Below, in pieces: positions 1 through 5,082 of a stretch of DNA of 17,202 nucleotides (its first letter is position 1; the number at the start of each line of letters is the position of its first letter). The DNA lies in assembly GCA_023253905.1 (NCBI GenBank), contig JALREG010000306.1, positions 1-17,202 on the forward strand. The letters run 5' to 3'. This DNA comes from Burkholderiaceae bacterium (GTDB taxonomy: Bacteria > Pseudomonadota > Gammaproteobacteria > Burkholderiales > Burkholderiaceae). Under the pieces are notes generated by a model. The model was given only the letters and a program-made list of their open reading frames with translations. It did not search any database and had not been told where the DNA came from. A program made the position numbers and the translations under genes.

Positions 1-825
1 CGCATTGCGGGTGAAGCCCACGCCGGTGCCCGAGTTGTCGTCGCGATTGCCGAACACCATGGCCTGCACGTTCACGGCGGTGCCCAGATCGTGCGAGATC
101 TTCTCGCGCACGCGGTACGCGATGGCCCGCGCGCCGTTCCAGCTCTTGAACACGGCCTCGACGGCCCCGCGCAACTGCTTGTCGGGGGCTTGCGGGAACG
201 CCTTGCCGGTCTCGGTCTTCACGACCGCGAGATACTTCGTGCACAGGCTCTTCAACGTCTCCGCGGTCAGCTCCGCGTCGGTTTTCACGCCGGCCGCGCT
301 CTTGGCATCCTCGAGGGGGTGCTCGAAGTGCGATCCGTCGACACCGAGCACGATGCGTCCGTACATCGCGATGAATCGGCGATAGGAGTCGTAGGCGAAG
401 CGCTCGTCACCGGTGACCTTGGCGAGACCCTTCACGCTCTGATCGTTGAGACCGAGGTTGAGGACCGTGTCCATCATGCCCGGCATGGAGAACTTCGCGC
501 CCGAACGCACGCTGACGAGCAACGGATCCTTCGGATCACCCAACTTGCGCTTCATCGCCTTCTCGAGTTTGGCGACCTGATTCGCGATCTCGGCGTCGAG
601 GCTCTTCGGCCAACCCGAGACCATGTAATCACGACAGGCGTCGGTGGAGATGGTGAACCCCGGAGGAACCGGCAACTTGAGCACGCTCGTCATCTCGGCG
701 AGGTTGGCTCCCTTGCCGCCGAGCAGATCCTTCATCTGCATCGGAGGACGACGGTGTTTGTGATCGAAAGAGTAGACGTACGGCACGGTCGGCGAGTCTA
801 CGACTCGGCCCTCCACATCTAGCAT
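1..825 (-). CDS. ppdK: Pyruvate, phosphate dikinase, N-terminal part (cut by window edge)
   Basis: This enzyme interconverts pyruvate + ATP + phosphate and phosphoenolpyruvate + AMP + pyrophosphate in the cytoplasm. Reading the minus strand from 825 gives 275 codons open to the window edge. They carry family hallmarks: YVYSF near the N-terminus, the glycine-rich LLGGKGANLAEM nucleotide-binding motif, PVPPGFTIST, SVRSGAKFSMPGMMDTVLNLG, and a closing GTGVGFTRNA. This is the first part of the ATP-grasp domain; the phospho-histidine and PEP-binding domains lie outside the window. The start is uncertain: ATG at 825 adds about 13 residues with no family counterpart, while GTG at 786 begins just before YVYSF and leaves about 46 bases to the divergent neighbour. 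Neither start has a clear ribosome binding site. The sequence flavour looks actinobacterial rather than betaproteobacterial (remembered resemblance, not searched). The product call is very secure. Confidence 0.93.
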   Translation of the reverse strand, partial: MLDVEGRVVDSPTVPYVYSFDHKHRRPPMQMKDLLGGKGANLAEMTSVLKLPVPPGFTISTDACRDYMVSGWPKSLDAEIANQVAKLEKAMKRKLGDPKDPLLVSVRSGAKFSMPGMMDTVLNLGLNDQSVKGLAKVTGDERFAYDSYRRFIAMYGRIVLGVDGSHFEHPLEDAKSAAGVKTDAELTAETLKSLCTKYLAVVKTETGKAFPQAPDKQLRGAVEAVFKSWNGARAIAYRVREKISHDLGTAVNVQAMVFGNRDDNSGTGVGFTRNA

Positions 826-832
826 CGACGGC

Positions 833-1114
833 GTGAAGATCCTCGGGTTTCCCGTCCGGATACGGCCCGGATTCGCGGTCTTCATGTTGTTGATCGTGAT
901 CCTGAACGGACTCCGGCTGGGTGTGTGGCTGGCCACCTCGGTCGCCGTCTTCACACTCGCCCACGAACTCGGTCATGCCGTGGCCGCCCGCCGAACCGGA
1001 GCCCGAGCTTCGATCTCGCTCGACTTCCTCGCCGGTTACGCATCGTTCACCCCGACCCGCGCCCTCTCGCGTCTCGAACGTGCATCCATCGCCCTCGCCG
1101 GACCGCTCACTCAG
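833..1114 (+). pseudogene. Truncated site-2-protease-like (M50) membrane metalloprotease
   Basis: The frame opens with GTG at 833 and encodes a recognisable start of an M50-type intramembrane zinc protease: a hydrophobic segment (about residues 14-27), then FTLAHELGHAVAARR with the HExxH zinc motif at H44-E45-x-x-H48, then SLDFLAGYASF and IALAGPLTQ ending near residue 94. Family members continue with further membrane helices and a second zinc-ligand motif of DG type. Here the open frame runs on to a stop at 1363, but everything after about residue 94 is Pro/Arg/His-rich nonsense that is an out-of-frame reading of coxG. So only the first third of the protease is present. It is divergent from ppdK, 7 bases from that gene's ATG or 46 from its GTG. 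The gene is either truly broken or cut by a contig chimera. The family call is good; substrate unknown. Confidence 0.75.
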
Positions 1115-1127
1115 CCGGAACCCCATC
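1112..1127. other. Probable recombination or assembly junction
   Basis: Left of this point the plus-strand frame matches an M50 protease up to the motif GPLTQ, ending at 1114. Right of it an intact CoxG-type gene starts at 1128 in another frame. There is no intergenic spacer, promoter or terminator, and no insertion-sequence end or repeat at the switch. The 13 bases before the coxG ATG look like the tail of a normal leader that has been cut. The genes left of the junction look actinobacterial and those to the right betaproteobacterial, which favours an assembly or library chimera over a natural event. Exact breakpoint not resolvable within a few bases. Confidence 0.6.
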
Positions 1128-1760
1128 ATGGACATGCAAGGCAGCCGTCAGCTCGCCGTCACCCGCGAACAGGCCTGGGATGCCCTCAACGATCCCGAGA
1201 TCCTCAAACGCTGCATCACCGGTTGCGAAAAATTCGAGCTCACCGCCGACAATACCTACGCCATCGTGGTGGCGATCCGTATCGGCCCCGTGTCCGCACG
1301 CTTCAACGGCAAGGTCACACTCGCCGACATCGTCGTGCCCGAGTCGTATGCGCTCCGGTTTGACGCACAGGGAGGCGCAGCCGGCTTCGGCAAGGGAGAG
1401 TCGCAGGTCCTCCTGGTTCCCAATGATCAGGGCGTCGAACTGCGCTACACGGTGAAATCCACTGTGGGGGGCAAGTTGGCCCAGATCGGTCAACGGCTGA
1501 TTGATGGGGTGGCCAAGTCGCTCGCAGAAGAGTTCTTCAGCCGATTTGAGGCTGAACTGGTCAAACGTTTTGCGCCCCCCGCCCCGGCGGCGCCTGCATC
1601 CGAACCAGCAGCCGAGACCGACTCCGCCAGCGCCGCCTCCATACCAGCCACTGTATCGGCCACCGCCCGGTCATCGGAGCCGGCAGCCGGCACGCCCAGC
1701 TGGGTCTGGTGGGTAGCGATTGCGGCTGCGTTTGCTGCGGGTTGGCTGCTCGGTCGCTAA
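1128..1760 (+). CDS. CoxG-like SRPBCC protein with C-terminal membrane anchor
   Basis: This 210-residue protein belongs to the carbon monoxide dehydrogenase subunit G (CoxG) group of the SRPBCC fold. Members are membrane-associated proteins encoded near molybdenum hydroxylases or, in Burkholderiales, apart from them. The lipid-binding-like domain covers about residues 1-150: MDMQGSRQLAVTREQAWDAL, NDPEILKRCITGCEKFE, then FNGKVTLADI and GFGKGESQVLLV. A Pro/Ala/Ser-rich linker follows (about 150-188). The last 20 residues form one hydrophobic helix, WVWWVAIAAAFAAGWLLGR, that would tether it to the membrane. ATG 1128 is chosen because homologues start with this motif; an in-frame open stretch back to 921 belongs to the truncated protease region and is not coding. 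There is no clear ribosome binding site because the leader appears cut at about 1114. No CO dehydrogenase or other molybdoenzyme subunit is in the window, so the partner is unknown. Confidence 0.85.
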   Translation: MDMQGSRQLAVTREQAWDALNDPEILKRCITGCEKFELTADNTYAIVVAIRIGPVSARFNGKVTLADIVVPESYALRFDAQGGAAGFGKGESQVLLVPNDQGVELRYTVKSTVGGKLAQIGQRLIDGVAKSLAEEFFSRFEAELVKRFAPPAPAAPASEPAAETDSASAASIPATVSATARSSEPAAGTPSWVWWVAIAAAFAAGWLLGR

Positions 1761-1836
1761 TCCGGACCAGCGGGCACCCGGCGGCTTGCCTACCGTCAAT
1801 TCGCCGAAGGCACTCCAACTATAAAAATTGATATAG

Positions 1837-1872
1837 AACAAATAATTAAGCTCTTTTCTTAAGTTTTTTGTT
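1837..1872 (+). terminator. Candidate AT-rich hairpin followed by T-run, after coxG
   Basis: An imperfect inverted repeat is seen 77 bases after the coxG stop: AACAAA (1837-1842) and TTAAG (1846-1850) pair with CTTAA (1858-1862) and TTTGTT (1867-1872), with a 7-base loop and a run of six T's at 1864-1869 inside the right side. It could end coxG transcription. The stem is short and AT-only, so it may instead be just part of an AT-rich promoter island for the response regulator gene. Confidence 0.3.
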
Positions 1873-1883
1873 ACACTCCTGAC

Positions 1884-1893
1884 TTGTCGACAA
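1884..1893. promoter_or_regulatory. 10-bp palindrome upstream of the response regulator gene
   Basis: TTGTCGACAA is a perfect 10-base palindrome centred 43 bases before the start codon of the OmpR-type regulator, at the edge of an AT-rich stretch (about 1817-1910) that stands out from the GC-rich surroundings. The position would suit an operator, possibly for autoregulation, but no binding protein can be named and no convincing -35/-10 pair was found around it. A tiny leader frame (ATG 1913, stop 1928-1930) ends one base before the regulator's ATG and may be chance. Confidence 0.3.
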
Positions 1894-1931
1894 AGTGGAA
1901 ATTTGCTCTACCATGAGCAGGTCAGTGTGAA

Positions 1932-2636
1932 ATGCTGAAACCCGTAGTTCTGGTCGTTGATGACGACCCCGTCACGCTCGGTCTCACCCGACACCTGGTC
2001 GAGGGCGTCGGATATGTTTTCCAAAGCGCCCGATCGGTCACTGACGCGCTTCGAATCGCAGCACGTACCCCACCCGACGTGGCGATCGTCGATCTCTTGC
2101 TGGGACAGGACAACGGTTTAGACCTGGTCAGACGCTGGCGGGTGGAGCGACGTTTTCCTGTCCTGATCGTGAGCGCACGCGGCGACCCCATCGACCGGGT
2201 CATCGGGCTCGAGGTGGGCGCAGACGATTACCTGGTCAAGCCGGTTGAACCGCGCGAGCTGCAACTGCGTCTGCGCATCGCGTTGGAACGGTGCCGACCG
2301 TCGCAGCGTTCCGTGGAAAATCCTGGCAGTTGGGCAATCGGGTCTTGCCTGTTCGACGCGGCCCGACGGGCCATCCGGATCGACGGCGCCGACGTGGCGC
2401 TCACCACAGCCGAACACAGGCTGATCGAACTTCTGGTGACAAACGCCAATCAGGTGCTCACGCGCGACCGCATCATGGACGCAGTCCAGCAGCGGGAACG
2501 TTTCAGCGCAAGCGATCGATCGGTTGACATGCTGGTCAACCGACTGCGGCGAAAGGTCATGGCCAATGGCTTCAGTATCCAGTCGATTCGCGGCGCGGGC
2601 TACATGCTGTGCGGGGCCATCACCCGGGTTGCCTGA
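1932..2636 (+). CDS. OmpR/PhoB-family response regulator transcription factor
   Basis: This 234-residue two-component regulator would be phosphorylated by a sensor kinase and then bind promoter DNA. The receiver domain covers about residues 4-120: acidic triad D10-D11-D12, phospho-acceptor D54 in VAIVDLLL, switch S81 in VLIVSARG, GADDYL, and conserved K103 in LVKP. The winged-helix effector domain covers about 133-230: LTTAEHRLIELL, NQVLTRDRIMDAV, RSVDMLVNRLRRKV and the closing IRGAGYMLCG. All key residues are intact and the length is normal. ATG 1932 places the receiver domain correctly; an AGCAGG at 1915-1920 is a weak, slightly distant ribosome binding site. No histidine kinase is encoded on either side, so it is an orphan here. 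Target genes are unknown; the neighbouring Bug receptor gene, transcribed the same way 91 bases downstream, is a possible target by inference only. Confidence 0.93.
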   Translation: MLKPVVLVVDDDPVTLGLTRHLVEGVGYVFQSARSVTDALRIAARTPPDVAIVDLLLGQDNGLDLVRRWRVERRFPVLIVSARGDPIDRVIGLEVGADDYLVKPVEPRELQLRLRIALERCRPSQRSVENPGSWAIGSCLFDAARRAIRIDGADVALTTAEHRLIELLVTNANQVLTRDRIMDAVQQRERFSASDRSVDMLVNRLRRKVMANGFSIQSIRGAGYMLCGAITRVA

Positions 2637-2669
2637 CCATCGCGCCGACGCGCGCGTCCGGGCTCGCTC

Positions 2670-2675
2670 TACAAT
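2670..2675 (+). promoter_or_regulatory. Candidate -10 box for the first Bug receptor gene
   Basis: TACAAT lies 52 bases before the start codon in a 91-base GC-rich spacer. The -35 position holds only GC-rich sequence with no good TTGACA match, so it may need an activator. It is the only promoter-like element between the response regulator stop and the receptor gene. A strong ribosome binding site, AAGGAG at 2713-2718, sits 9 bases before the ATG. Confidence 0.45.
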
Positions 2676-2727
2676 CCGGTCTCAGGCCCGCTTCATCCAG
2701 AAGGGTCCGTTCAAGGAGACCGCCCAC

Positions 2728-3705
2728 ATGAGCCGCTCGATCCGATCCACTGCGCTCTCAGCCGCCCTGCTGCTTGCCGGCGCGGCCCTCATGCCCGCAG
2801 ATGCCAGTGCCCAGGCCTGGCCCACTCGACCCATCCGCCTGGTCGTGACCTTCCCACCTGGCGGGGCACCTGACATCCTCGCGCGTCTGTTCAGCGAAAA
2901 AGCCCAACTCGGTCAATCGGTGGTTGTCGACAACAAGCCGGGAGCGGGCGGCAACATCGGTGCGGAGTTTGTCGCCAAGGCGGCGCCAGACGGCTACACG
3001 ATTGTGATGGGTACGGTGGGTACACACGCCATCAATGGCGCGCTCTACGCAAAGATGCCCTATGACATGGTGCGGGACTTCGCGCCCGTGTCGCTGGTGG
3101 CGTCTGCCCCCAATCTGCTGGTCGTCAACAACAATCTGCCCGTCAAGACGGTAAGCGACCTGATCAGCTACATGAAAGCCAACCCCGACAAGCTGTCGTT
3201 CGGTTCGCCAGGCGTAGGCACCTCTGTCCATGTGTCGGGCGAACTGTTCAAGTCGATGACCGGCACCGCCATGACGCATGTGCCCTACAAGGGTCGGCAA
3301 TTCGCCATTCCCGATCTGGTCGGCGGCACCATCCAGCTGATGTTCGACAACATGCCTTCGGCACTGCCGATGGCGCGCGAGGGGAAGATCCGGGCGGTCG
3401 CCGTGACCACCCTCAAGCGCTCGCCGTCCGCGCCCGAGATCCCCACCGTTGCCGAGACCATCCCCGGGTTTGAGGCGGTCACCTGGTTCGCAATGTTCGC
3501 ACCCGCCGGAACACCGCGTCCCGCAGTCGATCGCCTTCATCAGGAGGTCCTGCGCGTCTATCGACTGCCCGAGGTGCAGGAACGCTTGCACACGCTAGGG
3601 CTGGACGCCCTGCTCACCACGCCGGAACAGCTCGCCACGTATCAGGCCGCAGAGATCAGCAAATGGAGCGAGGTGGTTCGCAAATCGGGCGCGCAGGCGC
3701 AGTGA
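2728..3705 (+). CDS. Bug (TctC-family) periplasmic solute-binding receptor
   Basis: This 325-residue protein is a tripartite tricarboxylate transporter-type receptor of the Bug family, greatly expanded in Burkholderiales; members bind carboxylates, amino acids or aromatic acids in the periplasm. A Sec signal peptide covers residues 1-28, with likely cleavage ASA|QAWP. The mature part shows the family pattern: WPTRPIRLVVTFPPGG near the start, VVVDNKPGAGGNIGAE, AAPDGYT, FGSPGVGTSVHVSGELF, HVPYKG, GKIRAVAVTT and FAPAGTPRPAV. ATG 2728 is chosen because it starts the signal peptide and has AAGGAG 9 bases upstream; the frame is open further upstream into the response regulator but has no coding logic there. 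The segment before VVVDN (LFSEKAQLGQS) looks a few residues shorter than I expect for the family. No TctA/TctB membrane subunits are nearby, as is common for orphan Bug genes. Ligand unknown. Confidence 0.93.
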   Translation: MSRSIRSTALSAALLLAGAALMPADASAQAWPTRPIRLVVTFPPGGAPDILARLFSEKAQLGQSVVVDNKPGAGGNIGAEFVAKAAPDGYTIVMGTVGTHAINGALYAKMPYDMVRDFAPVSLVASAPNLLVVNNNLPVKTVSDLISYMKANPDKLSFGSPGVGTSVHVSGELFKSMTGTAMTHVPYKGRQFAIPDLVGGTIQLMFDNMPSALPMAREGKIRAVAVTTLKRSPSAPEIPTVAETIPGFEAVTWFAMFAPAGTPRPAVDRLHQEVLRVYRLPEVQERLHTLGLDALLTTPEQLATYQAAEISKWSEVVRKSGAQAQ

Positions 3706-3768
3706 CTCGCGTGACGGACCGACACCGCTTGGGTGACGGCCGTCCGCGTGGCATTTCCCTTTGGGTGT

Positions 3769-3788
3769 GGCCCGCAGCACCGCGGGCC
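3769..3788. terminator. GC-rich hairpin between convergent genes
   Basis: GGCCCGC (3769-3775) and GCGGGCC (3782-3788) form a perfect 7-bp stem with a 6-base loop, exactly between the stop of the Bug receptor gene (3705) and the stop of the convergent lipoprotein gene (3797). It has no T-run on either side, so it would be a weak or non-canonical bidirectional terminator. The location is the main support. Confidence 0.45.
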
Positions 3789-3796
3789 GCTGGCGC

Positions 3797-4798
3797 TCAG
3801 GGCCGGGCGTGCGAGCGCGCGCGCTGGTAGATGCTCAGGTCGAGGTATTTATCAGGCGCGGGCGGCTTGCCGCCCCATTGCCCCTCGATCTCCGCGCGTA
3901 GCGCCAGCACGCTGTTGAAACCCTTCATGTCGAATTCGCAATCAGGGGCCAGGCCGCTCCCCTTGGTCATAAGTTCGGCATAGGTCAGTTCCGCGATCCT
4001 GGGCGTGAGCTTCAACTCACGCTGCAGCACACGTAACACCAGTTCGCGCTGCGACGGATCTTGCGCCAGCCGGCAGCCCTCGATGTAGGCGGCGATGTAG
4101 CGCTCGAGGGCGGGGCCGTTTTTACCCGCCCAGGCACGCATCACGAAAATGCCGCTCGCCTGATACGGTCCGAACAGATCAATGGTGCGACCCAGGCTTT
4201 TCGCGCCTTTGTCACGGGCGAGAAAATTCCACGGCGGGTTGAGAAGCGTAGCTGCCCGCTCAGGCACATTCAGGCCGCTGGTGCGCGCCTCAGACCCTCC
4301 CAGCGGATCGAGTTTGTAGTCAACACCTTCGCGAAGCCCAGCCTCGCGAAAGATCTTCCGCCCGATAAGCGCGTAGGCAGTGTTAGGCGCGTCCACCACA
4401 TAAGATTTGCCGCGCAGGTCAGCGGGCCGGTTGATCTCTGGACGAACCAGCAGTTCGTTCATGCCGCCGTCACCGCCGGCCACGATGATGACATCGGCTT
4501 TCGCCACCTCGACCATGGCGATCGCGTTGTCGATCGCAGCATGCGCAATGTCAAACCGGCCGGCTGCCAGCCCCTGGCGCTGCGCGCTGGAGTTCGGGGT
4601 GAACTGCATTTCCACCGTGATGCCACGACGCGCGAAATAGCCTTTCTCCTGCGCGAGATAAATTGGCAGGTTGCTCGAGCCGCGAAACACATTGACCTTG
4701 AGGGTGACCGGATCGTTGGGGGGCGGCGGGTGGTGGGCAGTTGCCGCACAACCGGCGAGCAGGGCAGCAGACATCAGAGCCAGCGAAAGACGAAACAT
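3797..4798 (-). CDS. NMT1/SsuA-type ABC transporter substrate-binding lipoprotein
   Basis: This 333-residue protein resembles the nitrate/sulfonate/taurine/thiamine-precursor group of solute-binding proteins (NMT1/SsuA/TauA-like). It starts with a lipoprotein signal, MFRLSLALMSAALLAGC, with C17 as the lipidated residue. The body shows the family layout: LKVNVFRGSSNLPIYLAQEKGYFARRGITVEM, then GRFDIAHAAIDNAIAMVE, INRPADLRGKSYVVD, and a C-terminal lobe ending before residue 333. The start at 4798 is set by the lipobox and by GGGAGAA a few bases upstream; an in-frame extension back to 4975 has no signal logic. It is convergent with the Bug gene and divergent from the CoA-transferase gene, separated by a 284-base control region. 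No permease or ATPase gene is in the window, so it must share membrane partners or act otherwise. Ligand unknown. Confidence 0.88.
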   Translation of the reverse strand: MFRLSLALMSAALLAGCAATAHHPPPPNDPVTLKVNVFRGSSNLPIYLAQEKGYFARRGITVEMQFTPNSSAQRQGLAAGRFDIAHAAIDNAIAMVEVAKADVIIVAGGDGGMNELLVRPEINRPADLRGKSYVVDAPNTAYALIGRKIFREAGLREGVDYKLDPLGGSEARTSGLNVPERAATLLNPPWNFLARDKGAKSLGRTIDLFGPYQASGIFVMRAWAGKNGPALERYIAAYIEGCRLAQDPSQRELVLRVLQRELKLTPRIAELTYAELMTKGSGLAPDCEFDMKGFNSVLALRAEIEGQWGGKPPAPDKYLDLSIYQRARSHARP

Positions 4799-4911
4799 CA
4801 GGTTCTCCCATGAAGGTGGCGTACTGCCATCGTGGCCGCAGCGCCAGTCAGTGCGCTGCCAGGGCCACGGGGCCAAGGTGGTTAGAGAGGCTAAACCGGC
4901 GCCGGCGAGTG

Positions 4912-4917
4912 CGTCAA
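4912..4917 (-). promoter_or_regulatory. Weak -35 candidate for the lipoprotein gene
   Basis: On the minus strand TTGACG reads from 4917 to 4912; 17 bases further is TTAGCC (4894-4889), a poor -10. A 10-base palindrome CCGGCGCCGG (4896-4905) fills most of the spacer, which could let a repressor cover it. This is the best match found for a promoter facing the lipoprotein gene, but it is weak. Confidence 0.2.
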
Positions 4918-4961
4918 TTGCGCAGTGCGGGAGACGTACTGCTTTAACTGTCCTAGTTGGA

Positions 4962-4982
4962 CTGACCCGGTGCACGGGTCAG
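4962..4982. promoter_or_regulatory. Strong dyad, candidate operator, in divergent control region
   Basis: CTGACCCG (4962-4969) and CGGGTCAG (4975-4982) are perfect 8-base inverted arms around a 5-base centre GTGCA. The dyad sits between the divergent lipoprotein and CoA-transferase genes, and its centre is about 50 bases before the TATAAT box at 5022. That spacing suits a dimeric activator or repressor site controlling one or both genes. No matching regulator gene is in the window apart from the OmpR-type protein, whose sites are normally direct repeats rather than dyads. It could instead form an RNA hairpin if transcribed. Confidence 0.5.
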
Positions 4983-5021
4983 AACTCAGATTGCGTGCCA
5001 GCAGGCGCCGAGAGCGCTCCC

Positions 5022-5027
5022 TATAAT
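5022..5027 (+). promoter_or_regulatory. Candidate -10 box (TATAAT) for the CoA-transferase gene
   Basis: A perfect TATAAT lies 55 bases before the ATG at 5083. No good -35 stands at 17 +/- 1 bases; TTGCGT at 4991-4996 is too far (25-base spacer). With the dyad upstream this looks like an activator-dependent promoter. The gene's own start has no clear ribosome binding site. Confidence 0.5.
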
Positions 5028-5082
5028 GCGCTCGCACCGAAGCGGCCAAACCCGACGGCTCAACCCTGATCACGCCCCCACC

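Noticed and set aside
91..822. Plus-strand open frame of 243 codons at the left end
   Set aside because: It is the antisense shadow of ppdK, whose minus-strand reading matches the family closely; the plus-strand protein is His/Arg-rich with no domain.
921..1127. N-terminal extension of the coxG frame back to 921
   Set aside because: It overlaps the M50 protease frame, encodes Pro/Arg/Ser-rich nonsense, and CoxG homologues begin at MDMQGSRQLAV.
2758..3591. Minus-strand 277-codon open frame opposite the first Bug gene
   Set aside because: Shadow in GC-rich DNA; Gly/Arg/His-rich with no motif, while the plus strand has a signal peptide and the full Bug pattern.
4061..4813. Plus-strand 250-codon open frame opposite the lipoprotein gene
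   Set aside because: Antisense shadow; the minus strand has a lipobox, ribosome binding site and family motifs.
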